Notes: generated by a model from the letters alone, not told the origin. Numbered from the stretch's first letter, positions 27,825 to 39,212 are shown. The stretch: 64,000 nucleotides of DNA from Amphibacillus jilinensis Y1 (GCF_000306965.1 NZ_JH976434.1:785982-849981); one strand, 5' to 3'. Translations and numbers: made by a program.

Positions 27825-29114
27825 TTACATTAATTTTATTTGAATAAGACAACATGCATGTGCGCGTATATCACAAGCTATTTCAGTTTCATCAATCGGT
27901 AAGGTTTGATCTAACCACACCTCTCTTAGCGAATCAATTTGATCTGCGCTTATTTCTAGCTGGTCAAAGGTAACAGAGATGGTTTGTTCACGATCGCTAA
28001 TATTAAATAAACCGACATAAATGTCTTGCTCCACATAGGAACGCCAAACCACTCGATCGTTTTGTCGATAAATTTGGCAGGCATCTCTTCCCTTCTTATG
28101 GACATTTAATAGATCTTGATTGGTGATGAGCGCATGTGTAAACGTATCATTGTCTCGCAATTCCCCACCAAACATGAGTGGAGATCTAAACATCGACCAA
28201 AGCGTCATTAAAGTCAGCTGTTCATCTTGAGTAAACCGGGTATAACGATCACTTGCTCCACCGTCAACTGAACGAATACCAATATGCCCTAATGGGAGCA
28301 TATCCGCGTCCGGCCAGTGACCTGGTCCGACATTTTTACTCCAGCGATAACAACGGTCAAACATATCATAGAGCGGTGGCCATAGATCCCAAAAATCATC
28401 GGTCATGCGCCACATATTTGCATTTTCTTCAAGAATCGCTACATCATTTAAATCGGCAGGTCCAGGCGATAGACTAAGTACCATTGGACGCTCGCACCGA
28501 TCAATCGCCTGACGAATCATTCGAATTTCCTCCGTGTGCGCGCCATAAAGTTTGGAATCGGCAATATCGTCAACCTTAACAAAGTCCACTTCCCATTCCG
28601 CATAGAGCTCGAATAATGAATCGTAGTAGAGCTGAGCTGCTTGTTTCGATGAATCAAGCCCATACATATCCGTATTCCACGGGCAAATCGAATTTGGCTT
28701 GGCAATTTCACGTGCCGTGGAATCGCTACCTTTAATTGGTGTGTTTTGATGAACCGCCTGACGCGGGATACCGCGCATGATATGGATACCAAATTTTAAG
28801 CCAAGTTTATGGATGTAGTCAGCTAATGGTTTAAAGCCACGACCATTACTTGATGATGGAAAGCGGTTCTCTGCCGGAATAAGCCGAGCATATCGATCGA
28901 TTTGTAAAGGAACAAAAGGACGATAAGCAGATGACACAGCCTCAGGCTCTGACCACTGAATGTCGACCACGATATATTCCCAACCATACGCCTTTAAATG
29001 TGTCGCCATATAATCTGCATTCGCTTTCACTTCTGCTTCAGTCACCGTTGCGCCATAGCAATCCCAACTATTCCACCCCATTGGGGGTGTTAGCGCATAT
29101 TGATGGTGCTTCAT
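27825..29114 (-). CDS. GH27 glycoside hydrolase (alpha-galactosidase or beta-L-arabinopyranosidase)
   Basis: 429 residues beginning with the family signature TPPMGWNSWDCYG. The nucleophile aspartate is in VDFVKVDDI (about 172) and the acid/base aspartate probably in RMTDDFWD (about 236). The barrel is followed by a short beta domain. No signal peptide. GH27 is mainly alpha-galactosidase, but the group includes beta-L-arabinopyranosidases; lying between two arabinofuranosidases, either activity fits breakdown of arabinogalactan side chains. AGAGGTG precedes the ATG. Confidence 0.85.
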   Translation of the reverse strand: MKHHQYALTPPMGWNSWDCYGATVTEAEVKANADYMATHLKAYGWEYIVVDIQWSEPEAVSSAYRPFVPLQIDRYARLIPAENRFPSSSNGRGFKPLADYIHKLGLKFGIHIMRGIPRQAVHQNTPIKGSDSTAREIAKPNSICPWNTDMYGLDSSKQAAQLYYDSLFELYAEWEVDFVKVDDIADSKLYGAHTEEIRMIRQAIDRCERPMVLSLSPGPADLNDVAILEENANMWRMTDDFWDLWPPLYDMFDRCYRWSKNVGPGHWPDADMLPLGHIGIRSVDGGASDRYTRFTQDEQLTLMTLWSMFRSPLMFGGELRDNDTFTHALITNQDLLNVHKKGRDACQIYRQNDRVVWRSYVEQDIYVGLFNISDREQTISVTFDQLEISADQIDSLREVWLDQTLPIDETEIACDIRAHACCLIQIKLM

Positions 29115-29128
29115 ATTCGATCACCTCT

Positions 29129-30839
<1,711 letters not shown>

Positions 30840-31259
30840 TTAAGCTGTCTTATAACTCTTATTATTCATACGAATCGCTTTGTTTTTAGCAAAATAGAAA
30901 ACAAAAGCTAACATATAAATTAAGAAGCCAACCACATCCATACTTGCTAATTGGATAACTGCCCAGAGCGCTAACCAAATCATTGTTCGCTTTTGAATTT
31001 GGTTATCTTTTAGGTGAACGCCCACTAGAAAGTTTATAATCGCCATCACGAACATAAATAAACCAAACGCTAAAATGACGCGGGAAACATTCCCCATCAA
31101 TGACGTACCTACTATGGCTAAATCAGCATTAGAACCTTCTAACGCTTGGACACCAGCATCATTAAACCACCGATAGTAACCGAACAATGTCATCAGAGCT
31201 GTGAATAGGTTCCATATTGCACCTGTCATCACTAATTTTCGTTCGAGACTTCTTTTCAT
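30840..31259 (-). CDS. Small integral membrane protein
   Basis: About 139 residues with four predicted helices and a lysine-rich tail; I do not recognise a named family. It starts 20 bp after the last permease gene (ATG 31259 preceded by GGTG), so it travels with the importer. It has no transport motif. Possible accessory membrane factor for the CUT1 system, as the YesL-type protein may be for the neighbouring one; this is a guess from position only. Confidence 0.7.
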   Translation of the reverse strand: MKRSLERKLVMTGAIWNLFTALMTLFGYYRWFNDAGVQALEGSNADLAIVGTSLMGNVSRVILAFGLFMFVMAIINFLVGVHLKDNQIQKRTMIWLALWAVIQLASMDVVGFLIYMLAFVFYFAKNKAIRMNNKSYKTA

Positions 31260-31279
31260 TGCAATCACCATACCTTTTA

Positions 31280-32125
31280 TTAGCCTTTAATACCCGCATT
31301 TAAGTTAATAGCTGAAACAAAATATTTCTGTGCAAATAAGAATAGTAACAAGGTTGGAATAATAGCTAATATCGCAGATCCCATCAGTTGTCCAACCATT
31401 TGGTAATTACCATAAATATCTTGTAGTAATAACAAACCAGCCGTGACAGGCATTTTTTGAACATCTGTATAAACAATGACTGGCCACAAGAAATCATTCC
31501 AAGATCCGATAAAAGAGAATAAACCACCTACAATTAAGACAGGTTTGATCAATGGCAGGACAATTCTAAAAAAGATTGTAAAGTCACTAGCGCCATCAAC
31601 TCGGGCTGATTCATCCAACTCCTTGGGTACACCTTTCATAAATTGCCTAACAAGAAAGATGTTCCCCATCCCAGCTAAGCCAGGAACAATCATTGCCCAC
31701 GGCGTATTTACCCAACCTAAAATATCAACAATACGATAGAGTGGAATAATATTTACGACGTTAGGAAAGAAAGAAATACCAAGCAAAGTAAAGAACAAAA
31801 CATCTCTTCCTTTAAAACGCATTCTAGAATATCCATATCCCGTAATCGAAATCACCACGACCACAAGTAAAGTATGTGTGATTGAAATAAAAAGCGAGTT
31901 ACCGATCCATCTTAAGATCGGTGCTGAAGACGTATTTTCTAAAATTGACATATAGTTATCAACAATCCAGCTTATAGGTAGCAAACGGAATCCTTCATTT
32001 ACAACTTCAGATTGGGAACGAAATGATGTAGTAAAACCAAATATCATCGGTACAACCCAAATTAAACATACTGTAATGAGAAACAAATAAGCTAAATACT
32101 TAGATACATTATATTTTTTATTCAT
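31280..32125 (-). CDS. CUT1 ABC sugar importer permease (AraQ/MalG type)
   Basis: 281 residues, six predicted helices. The EAA loop that contacts the ATPase is ELDESARVDGASDFTIFFRIVLP-like at about 185-207. The C terminus INLNAGIKG matches the typical AGxxKG end of MalG-type permeases. Works with the preceding permease and the binding protein at 33101 to import arabino-oligosaccharides. AAGGTGGG precedes the ATG. No ATPase gene is in the operon. Confidence 0.92.
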   Translation of the reverse strand: MNKKYNVSKYLAYLFLITVCLIWVVPMIFGFTTSFRSQSEVVNEGFRLLPISWIVDNYMSILENTSSAPILRWIGNSLFISITHTLLVVVVISITGYGYSRMRFKGRDVLFFTLLGISFFPNVVNIIPLYRIVDILGWVNTPWAMIVPGLAGMGNIFLVRQFMKGVPKELDESARVDGASDFTIFFRIVLPLIKPVLIVGGLFSFIGSWNDFLWPVIVYTDVQKMPVTAGLLLLQDIYGNYQMVGQLMGSAILAIIPTLLLFLFAQKYFVSAINLNAGIKG

Positions 32126-32150
32126 TAGTTATCCCACCTTTCCTTATGAT

Positions 32151-33026
32151 TTACGCTGAATTACGGTTCATCACATAATATTGTGCTGCCGAAATAATTA
32201 AAATAACCATTCCCAGTAATACAGCCATCGCTGATGCCATTCCAGCAATAGACTGGCCAGAACCAAAGGCCAAATCACGGATATACATCATTAATACTGT
32301 TGTGCTTTCACGAGGACCCCCATCAGTCATCATTAAAGGTTGACCAAATACGTTAAATGCCCCCGCAGTGGTCATCACGACTGTATAAATAAGCGGAAAC
32401 CTAATTGAAGGAAGTGTGACACTAATAAATTTCCTAATTGGACCAGCTCCATCAATCTCTGCTGATTCATATAAATCTTGAGATACGTTACTAATGGAAG
32501 CACGATAAATAATCATATTACCACCAATACCACCCCATACGGTCATGATAAATATCGTCATCCAAGCATAAGGTTGTGTTGCCGTCCAAACCGTATCTGC
32601 ACCAAAAAAGTTATTCATCATCCCTAATTGACTATTGAAAATCAATGACCATATTAAGGCTGCAGCTGAAATCGAAATAAGGCCTGGAATATAAATAATA
32701 GATTGAAAAAAGTTTTTAAATTTTACTTTTTTATGTTCAATTGCCGATGCAATAACTAACGGTATAGCCACCATAAGTGGGACACTTACACCAACAAAAA
32801 TCAGCGTATTTTTCATGCCATTAAAGAATTCATGGTGAAAAGATGAGTCTTGATTGGTTAAAATCGTTCGATAATTGTCTAACCCTACCCAAGTTGGAGA
32901 AGTCATCAGATTCCAATTCGTAAAAGATGCATATACACCATAAATTGAAGGGATTAATATGAAGACTACGAATAAAATGATATGTGGACCTATAAAAAAC
33001 CAATGTGAAAATTTACTTTTATCCAT
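32151..33026 (-). CDS. CUT1 ABC sugar importer permease (AraP/MalF type)
   Basis: 291 residues, six predicted helices; the EAA loop is LYESAEIDGAGPIRKF (about 190-205). Partner of the permease 25 bp downstream. AAGGAGGG lies 7 bp before the ATG. A stem-loop between this gene and the binding-protein gene probably lowers its expression relative to the binding protein. Confidence 0.92.
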   Translation of the reverse strand: MDKSKFSHWFFIGPHIILFVVFILIPSIYGVYASFTNWNLMTSPTWVGLDNYRTILTNQDSSFHHEFFNGMKNTLIFVGVSVPLMVAIPLVIASAIEHKKVKFKNFFQSIIYIPGLISISAAALIWSLIFNSQLGMMNNFFGADTVWTATQPYAWMTIFIMTVWGGIGGNMIIYRASISNVSQDLYESAEIDGAGPIRKFISVTLPSIRFPLIYTVVMTTAGAFNVFGQPLMMTDGGPRESTTVLMMYIRDLAFGSGQSIAGMASAMAVLLGMVILIISAAQYYVMNRNSA

Positions 33027-33056
33027 TACGGGTACCCTCCTTAGCTTCTTTATATC

Positions 33057-33089
33057 AGTAATACGCCAAAGTAAATTTGGCGTATTACT
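33057..33089 (-). repeat. Stem-loop after the binding-protein gene
   Basis: Perfect 14-bp stem AGTAATACGCCAAA / TTTGGCGTATTACT with a 5-base loop, 12 bp after the binding-protein stop and before the permease genes. There is no long T run, so an mRNA-stabilising or partial-terminator role fits. Confidence 0.85.
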
Positions 33090-33100
33090 TTAGCAACTTA

Positions 33101-34384
33101 TTATTCGTTTGTATCTACATCATCATCAAAGTCTTCAACAGCATCTGCTGCATCCTCTAATTCTGCATCACCTTCTGCAACACGGTCATTAACAAACCGT
33201 TGCATCTCATGCAATCCTTCATCTACATCCATTTCACCGTGAACAATATCTGCAATATAGTTATCAATAGCTTCCGCTACATATGGATAATGCTCATACG
33301 TGTAAATATATAATGAATCTTCATGTCTTTCATCTTGAGTATAAAAGGACTGCATAAATTGATCATACTCTGGATCTTCTACAACTTCACGACTGGCTAC
33401 AATTTGCCCTGCTTCTGCCCATTCAATTGAATGCTCTCGAATATATTCCAGAAATTCGCCGATGCCTTCCTCTTTTTCAGGTGTTCTCTCTTCACTTCTC
33501 AACATTGAGAACAAGTGCGCCGAAGAACGGTTATGGAAGACTTCAGCAGAATGTGAATACGTATTCGTCACACCGAAGTTCAAACTTTCAACTTGTTCAT
33601 GCGCTAGTCGACTCCAAGTGCCATCCGTTGAGAATAATACATTACCAGATTGAAACATCAAATAACCATCTTCACCGTACGGCGTCATCAGACCTGCTTT
33701 ATTAATTTCACGCAAATAACGAATAACTTCTCTCATTTCATCAGTATCGACAGTTGGTTCACCATCTGCTCCTTCAATATCACCGCCGACATTTTGTAAT
33801 TGTGCTAATGCTACCCAACCTAACAATGCATCGTTCACCACATAATGACCCTCTTCTAATTGACCTTCAAGTTCTAACATTTCATCAAAGGTCACAACAT
33901 CATCATCTAGCCAATCCATAACATCATATTGCTCTAATAAGTCAATATTGTAATACATTGCGCTACCGTGAATATCTAGGGGAATGGTATATTGGACATC
34001 ATCGATAATACCGGCTGTCCATGCTTCTGGTAAATAGTTATCTTCATTTAATTCCGGTTGTTGCGAAATAATATCATCCATTGGCACTAACAAATCATTG
34101 TTAACAAAACTAGGTACACGATCAGCATGAATCAGCGTTAAATCGGGAATACCACTACCTGACTGTAATACGGTGTAAATCTGTGTATACAAGTCAGATG
34201 TGATCACATGATTGACTGGATGTTCTGGATCCGTATCATTATAGTCTTCAACTAATTGATCCATATAGGCACCGTCTTCTCCTGTTAATGGTGTCCAAAA
34301 TTCAATGACATTCTCATTTCCTCCACATCCTGTTAACAATAATGTCGTTACTGCTACTATTAGAAAAGCCAATCGTTTCTTCAT
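33101..34384 (-). CDS. Sugar-binding lipoprotein of CUT1 ABC importer (AraN-like)
   Basis: 427 residues. Signal peptide ends in the lipobox LLTGC (cysteine about residue 20), so it is anchored outside the membrane. Family 1 extracellular solute-binding fold, with an acidic surface and an acidic tail (about 405-427) suggesting a moderately salt- or alkali-tolerant host. First gene of the operon running to 26331 that also encodes two GH51 enzymes, so arabino-oligosaccharides are the likely ligand. An AraR-like site and a cre site lie 140-165 bp upstream. Confidence 0.92.
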   Translation of the reverse strand: MKKRLAFLIVAVTTLLLTGCGGNENVIEFWTPLTGEDGAYMDQLVEDYNDTDPEHPVNHVITSDLYTQIYTVLQSGSGIPDLTLIHADRVPSFVNNDLLVPMDDIISQQPELNEDNYLPEAWTAGIIDDVQYTIPLDIHGSAMYYNIDLLEQYDVMDWLDDDVVTFDEMLELEGQLEEGHYVVNDALLGWVALAQLQNVGGDIEGADGEPTVDTDEMREVIRYLREINKAGLMTPYGEDGYLMFQSGNVLFSTDGTWSRLAHEQVESLNFGVTNTYSHSAEVFHNRSSAHLFSMLRSEERTPEKEEGIGEFLEYIREHSIEWAEAGQIVASREVVEDPEYDQFMQSFYTQDERHEDSLYIYTYEHYPYVAEAIDNYIADIVHGEMDVDEGLHEMQRFVNDRVAEGDAELEDAADAVEDFDDDVDTNE

Positions 34385-34522
34385 GATAACTCCCCCACTT
34401 TCATAATATTAAGTTCAGCAATACATATACATTCTATCCTTCAATAATATGGTTGCGTTTGCAGAACGGTTATGAACAAAGGAATTAAAGACTTGTTAAA
34501 TCACAACCACATAACCGTAAAA

Positions 34523-34538
34523 TCATACGTATATGTTT
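34523..34538. promoter_or_regulatory. AraR-like operator before the CUT1/abf operon
   Basis: TCATACGTATATGTTT shares the 13-mer ATACGTATATGTT with the site before araR at 40831-40846. It overlaps the cre site by 6 bp. Confidence 0.6.
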
Positions 34539-34548
34539 ACGCTTTCAT
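34533..34548. promoter_or_regulatory. cre (CcpA) site
   Basis: ATGTTTACGCTTTCAT fits the catabolite-responsive element consensus at every fixed position. Preferred sugars should repress the arabinan operon through CcpA. Confidence 0.75.
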
Positions 34549-34706
34549 TATATCCGTATTTGTATGGTATTTCAATTGTTTTTTTACTAAAAAACACATA
34601 TTCTTACTACAATCGTTAAACAAAGTGTCAATAACTTTGTTTTAACAAGTTTTTTATTAGATTAACTCGATCGTACAACTATTTAAAAATATCGGTTTTT
34701 CACCTA

Positions 34707-34931
34707 TTACAACATACCCAGCGTAATCATTCCTTGTAAAAACAACGCCCCCACACTACCTTTCCATCCCCAACCACGATTTACCTTACCTGTAATTAAA
34801 CCATGATCAAGATCGAGCTTGAATGTGATTAGCCTTTGATTTATTAAAAAAAAGAGTAGACGCACTTTGATTGGTTACAACTCTAGTAAATGCAATATCA
34901 TATTTTCCATCTCTTTTTATAAGTGTTTTAT
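34707..34931 (-). pseudogene. Decayed coding remnant, family not identified
   Basis: Two minus-strand frames read as protein-like in succession: HDKTLIKRDGKYDIAFTRVV and onward to an internal stop, then LDHGLITGKVNRGWGWKGS and onward to a stop at 34707-34709. A frameshift joins them. I do not recognise the parent gene; a carbohydrate-active enzyme would fit the place. Confidence 0.45.
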
Positions 34932-34981
34932 CATGTATCTAAAAATAATCGCAACAACAGAGTCATTACGATTATCGATGT

Positions 34982-35106
34982 TTATTTATTCGGTTTTGCA
35001 GTAGAATAACGCACGATAAGTTCTGGATTAAAAACAATTGACTCTTTCGTTTCTTTATTGTTAATAGATATATTCAAATATTCATTAATAACTCTCTAAT
35101 CATTTC
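34982..35106 (-). pseudogene. 3' remnant of a second AraR/LacI-type regulator
   Basis: The minus-strand frame ends in VFNPELIVRYSTAKPNK, which closely matches the last residues of AraR in this window (ELVIRQSTAKLNK) and the PELIVRxST end of LacI-family domains. A frameshift separates it from a short upstream piece (GEMIRE). The rest of the gene, including the DNA-binding part, is lost or unrecognisable. Confidence 0.7.
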
Positions 35107-35353
35107 ACCATATAAAATCTCCCTTACTCATTTTCTATTAATAAGTAAAGGAGATTTCCCTAGTATATTTATAGTTGCTTCTACTAAAATTTCTTGATCA
35201 AAGAGCAGCACATGTGAGAACAACGAATCTTATAAGATATTCTTCTTTAATGCGTATAGAATTAAAGAATCATTGATTAAAATATAAACAAGCAATAACT
35301 TATTGATAAGTTACCAACTTTAGCATCTACGCACTACTTTATTGCGTTGCACC
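35107..35353. other. Spacer without identifiable genes
   Basis: AT-rich sequence between the regulator remnant and the YesL-type gene. I see no complete gene and no clear terminator. Confidence 0.4.
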
Positions 35354-36001
35354 TCAGTTATTATGAGATGCAACTAATAACTTGTCTATTTTCCTAAAGG
35401 CACTTAGCATGACCCACATGACTAAGGTCGAAGTTAAACCGATCGAAAAAAATACAATCAGGCTTGGAAATTCCAAAGATAAATACACAACTGCAGAAAC
35501 AAAGATAATGATTGTCATGGTGTAATGGATTTTACCTATACCAAATATTAACGCATTCTTGATATGTTGCTTCCACGTTGCTTCATAGTGAATATATAAT
35601 GGAAACAACCAAATAACCATAATAAGATATACAAAAGCAACAAAATAAAAGGCAAAAGGTATGAAGAAATACATTTCATTTTGTGCACTCTCAATCAATC
35701 TGAAATTAATATAAAGCACCATACCTATTGCCAGTACCGCCCATCCTGTTAAGTTGGCAAAAACAAATGCTTTTTTATACATGTCTTTAAACGTCTTCCA
35801 TAACCATATATCTTTTTGTCCATTTGCCAGTATCAGTTTTCTTGATACACCTAATGCCGCGACAGTAGCCGGAAAGAAGCCAAATATAAACAATCCTGAA
35901 AACAAGAAAAGAAACCACATGAAATTAATCATTGTTAAATTTAATATCCATCTTGATATGAGATCTATAGCTGAAATTGCACGCCCATTTCTCACTTCCA
36001 A
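35354..36001 (-). CDS. YesL/DUF624 family membrane protein
   Basis: 215 residues, about five predicted helices, of the DUF624 family often encoded beside CUT1 sugar importers in Bacillales. Its role is unknown; an accessory part in transporter assembly or signalling has been suggested by context. Starts 28 bp after the permease stop. The start is TTG 36001 or GTG 35995, both near AAGGGTG. Last gene of the 39.2-35.4 kb operon. Confidence 0.85.
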   Translation of the reverse strand: MEVRNGRAISAIDLISRWILNLTMINFMWFLFLFSGLFIFGFFPATVAALGVSRKLILANGQKDIWLWKTFKDMYKKAFVFANLTGWAVLAIGMVLYINFRLIESAQNEMYFFIPFAFYFVAFVYLIMVIWLFPLYIHYEATWKQHIKNALIFGIGKIHYTMTIIIFVSAVVYLSLEFPSLIVFFSIGLTSTLVMWVMLSAFRKIDKLLVASHNN

Positions 36002-36028
36002 ATCACCCTTATTCTGATAAATTACTTA

Positions 36029-36868
36029 TTAACCTTTTACTCCACCAACCGTTAGCCCCGATACAAAATATTTTTGGAAGAAAATAAATAGTATGATTAT
36101 CGGAAGGATTGTGATGACTGAACCAGAAATTAAAATGTCGTAATTATTACCATACGGTGTGAGTAAAGATGCAAGCCCTACAGGTAGCGTAAACATATCA
36201 TTAGACCGAATAACAAGTAATGGCCATAAGAAGTTATTCCAACTGCTTAAGCCTTGTAATATGGCCATGGCTGCAAACGAAGGAAGCATAAGAGGCATCA
36301 TAATCTTAAAGAAGATCCCATACTCCGTTGATCCATCAATCCTAGCCGCATCCATCAATTCCTTTGGAAGACCTAATGCATATTGTCTAAAAAAGAAAAC
36401 AGCAATCGGTGCAACAATCAAAGGTAACATAATACCAAAGTACGTATTGATCAAATTTAAATCAATAAATAATTGATAAAGTGGCAACATCAAAATTTCA
36501 AACGGAATCATTAATATAAGTAAAACCAACAAAAAGACAAAATTACGCCCTTTAAAGTTATAAACGGCCATGGCATAGCCAACCATTGATGAAAAAAATA
36601 AAGATAAAACAATGGTTACAGTAGTGATAATTAGACTGTTGCCATACCACTGCCAGTAGTCGCCGGCTTCCCTGAAAATATACAAATAGTTGTTTAAGCT
36701 TAAATTAGACCAATCGATCGTCAAGCTGATTCCATTTCTCATTAATTCAGAAGAAGGGCGAAATGATGAAATCAGTAAACTTAAGATTGGAAATAGTGCA
36801 ACCAATGATATAACACAAAAGAAACAGTTAATGATCACCTTTATTAACATCGTTTTAGTATCTTTCAT
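36029..36868 (-). CDS. CUT1 ABC sugar importer permease (MalG type)
   Basis: 279 residues, six predicted helices, EAA loop in LPKELMDAARIDGSTEYG (about 180-197) and C-terminal GLTVGGVKG. It shares one base with the preceding permease gene, indicating translational coupling. Part of a second CUT1 system parallel to the 31.3-34.4 kb one. Confidence 0.92.
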   Translation of the reverse strand: MKDTKTMLIKVIINCFFCVISLVALFPILSLLISSFRPSSELMRNGISLTIDWSNLSLNNYLYIFREAGDYWQWYGNSLIITTVTIVLSLFFSSMVGYAMAVYNFKGRNFVFLLVLLILMIPFEILMLPLYQLFIDLNLINTYFGIMLPLIVAPIAVFFFRQYALGLPKELMDAARIDGSTEYGIFFKIMMPLMLPSFAAMAILQGLSSWNNFLWPLLVIRSNDMFTLPVGLASLLTPYGNNYDILISGSVITILPIIILFIFFQKYFVSGLTVGGVKG

Positions 36869-37797
36869 TATTCATCACCTCGTTTAAATGCACCTGTTAA
36901 GTTAAGCTGAATAATACTAATAACAAATATAATCAAGATAATAATAACTCCTAAAGCAGCACCGAATCCCATATCATTTCGCTGGACACCTTGTGTATAC
37001 ATATAACCGATCATAGATAGACCAATATTACCTGGAGAGTTTGTTTCCCAAAAGACATAACTCTCTTCAAACATTCTAAATCCATTTATAATTGAAATGG
37101 TTGTAACAAAAGTGATGATTGGCTTCAGATGAGGCACGGTGACATAAAAAAACTTTTGAAATACGTTCGCGCCATCAATGTCTGCTGACTCGTATAACTC
37201 CAAGGGGACATTTTGTAGTGCCGCCAAATAATACATAACATTTACGCCCATCCATCGCCAACTACTCAATATGACCATTAAAAACATAGCCGACCAAGAT
37301 GTATATTGCCATTGAATGGGTTCTACTCCAAACCAACCGATGACTTGATTAGCAAACGATGACCCTGTTTCACCAAATAGCAATCTAAATACCGTACCCG
37401 CCACTATAATAGAAGCAAGCGATGGTATAAATAATGAAGCTCTGTAAAACGTCGAAAATTTAGCGAATTTAGAATTGAGCATAGCGGCCAAAAATATAGG
37501 AACAGTTACTAAAATGACACAGGTTAATATGACATATGTTGTTGTATTCTGGAATGCTTGATAAAATGTAGGATTTAATATCCTTCGATAATTACTTAAT
37601 CCTACAAACTCCGTTTGACCCGGTAATATTCTTTGAAAACTCATAACAAACGCTTGTATAGTTGGATAAAATGTTAATAAAGTAAATGATATAATGAATG
37701 GGAAAATAAACACATAAGGTGCCACTTTTTTTGAGTTCAAAAAAGTTAAAAGTCTGTTAGGTCCTTTGTAGATATTACTCTTCATTTCTTGTCCCAT
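36868..37797 (-). CDS. CUT1 ABC sugar importer permease (MalF type)
   Basis: 309 residues with a charged cytoplasmic N terminus (about 1-25) and six helices. EAA loop: LELYESADIDGANVFQKF (about 205-222). GAGGAGG lies 8 bp before the ATG. It follows a perfect hairpin after the binding-protein gene. Confidence 0.92.
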   Translation of the reverse strand: MGQEMKSNIYKGPNRLLTFLNSKKVAPYVFIFPFIISFTLLTFYPTIQAFVMSFQRILPGQTEFVGLSNYRRILNPTFYQAFQNTTTYVILTCVILVTVPIFLAAMLNSKFAKFSTFYRASLFIPSLASIIVAGTVFRLLFGETGSSFANQVIGWFGVEPIQWQYTSWSAMFLMVILSSWRWMGVNVMYYLAALQNVPLELYESADIDGANVFQKFFYVTVPHLKPIITFVTTISIINGFRMFEESYVFWETNSPGNIGLSMIGYMYTQGVQRNDMGFGAALGVIIILIIFVISIIQLNLTGAFKRGDE

Positions 37798-37826
37798 TTA
37801 CCCATCCTCCTCATTTATTTTTCAAG

Positions 37827-37850
37827 GGAGACAGCTTACAAGCTGTCTCC
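37827..37850 (-). repeat. Stem-loop after the second CUT1 binding-protein gene
   Basis: GGAGACAGCTT / AAGCTGTCTCC, an 11-bp perfect stem with a two-base loop, 10 bp after the binding-protein stop codon. Placed like the stem-loops at 33057 and 43646. Confidence 0.85.
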
Positions 37851-37860
37851 AAACTGTTTT

Positions 37861-39195
37861 TTAATCCATTATCGCTCTAATACTTTCAGCTGCTTGCTGC
37901 AAAGCTTCTTCCGGTGTTTGACTTTGTTGCCGTAAAACATTAAACATAATGTTAGAGTCTATCTCCTCTAATACATCTGGTGTATATGGTGACATGTGTA
38001 CACCAACCACATCGTCTCTAATATCTAGCAAAATATCGAAAATATCGTCATGAAAATAACGATAAAAGTCATTATCTTCTCTTACTTCTTCTGAATCCCA
38101 TACATCCCAACGTGGTGGATCAAAACCTAATTGTGTCCATAACGCTATGTTTCCTTCCTCTGTTAACTTGGCATATGCTAGAAAGTCTTTTGCAAGCTCT
38201 ACGTCTTCTGCTTGATTGGTAACTGTAGTGCCTGTTCCTCCCATAGCAACTGATCTGGTATCTGATCCCGGCCATTCTGGCAGTGGACGCATTTCGATAT
38301 TTCCATCTAAATCTTCCATATTGACCATAAATTCATTCATATAAAACGTGGGTGCAATCAGAGAAGCCTGCCCTCCATCATTCATAAAACCAAAAAATTC
38401 TTCTGAATGATAATGACCGCCAGGGGTTACATCAGCTATTTCATGTTCTATTACTAAATCTGTAACAAATTGCAGTGCCTCAATATTCTCTGCACTATCT
38501 AATGTCAAGTCGCCATTATCATCAAAAAAATCTGAACCAGACTGACGAACAAACGGCCAAATACCATACCAATTCTCAGCTATTGTAGTCATTGGTACAC
38601 CTGTATTTTCCGTTACTTGTATTCCCGCTTCAACGTAGTCATCCCAAGTTATTATTTCATCAATATCAACACCCGCTTCTTCCATGATCGCGGTATTATA
38701 GTAAACAACAGTTGCCCCTAAATGCGTTGGCGCACCATAATATTGTCCTTCATGACTATACATGTCCAGCCGCTCTGTTATAAAATTATCTATCTCGGGT
38801 TCAATTAAGTCATTTAACGGCTCCAATTGGATTTCACCTTGTAAAAAATTTGGAAACCTAGCAATTTCTATATCTACCATATCTGGTGCCCCTTGGCCTG
38901 ATTGTAAAGCTAACGTTAAATTATTGTGCATTTGATCAAAAGGATAAGTCTCTGCAGTGAACTGAATTGGATTGTCTGGAAACTCTTCATTCCATCTTAT
39001 AGCAGCATCTTCAAAGAAATCTGCGTGCGTTCCTGCAAAAGTCCAAAATGTTAATTCAGAAGCCCCTTCTATGTTGTCACCAACTGTTACGACCTCCTCA
39101 GCTTCTTCTCCGCTCTCCGTTGCTCCATTACCGCCACAAGCAATCAATACGATGGTCAACAGTAAAAAAACAAAACTGAAATATATTTTCTTCAT
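37861..39195 (-). CDS. Sugar-binding lipoprotein of second CUT1 importer
   Basis: 444 residues. Signal peptide with lipobox at residues about 17-20 (LIAC), then an acidic linker. Family 1 solute-binding fold with EIARFPNF and SLIAPTFYMNEF-type segments. First gene of an operon with two permeases and a YesL-type protein. Two AraR-like sites lie just upstream, so arabinose-containing oligosaccharides are likely, but the exact ligand may differ from the first system. Confidence 0.92.
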   Translation of the reverse strand: MKKIYFSFVFLLLTIVLIACGGNGATESGEEAEEVVTVGDNIEGASELTFWTFAGTHADFFEDAAIRWNEEFPDNPIQFTAETYPFDQMHNNLTLALQSGQGAPDMVDIEIARFPNFLQGEIQLEPLNDLIEPEIDNFITERLDMYSHEGQYYGAPTHLGATVVYYNTAIMEEAGVDIDEIITWDDYVEAGIQVTENTGVPMTTIAENWYGIWPFVRQSGSDFFDDNGDLTLDSAENIEALQFVTDLVIEHEIADVTPGGHYHSEEFFGFMNDGGQASLIAPTFYMNEFMVNMEDLDGNIEMRPLPEWPGSDTRSVAMGGTGTTVTNQAEDVELAKDFLAYAKLTEEGNIALWTQLGFDPPRWDVWDSEEVREDNDFYRYFHDDIFDILLDIRDDVVGVHMSPYTPDVLEEIDSNIMFNVLRQQSQTPEEALQQAAESIRAIMD

Positions 39196-39212
39196 AGTCT
39201 TCCCTCCTTAAG

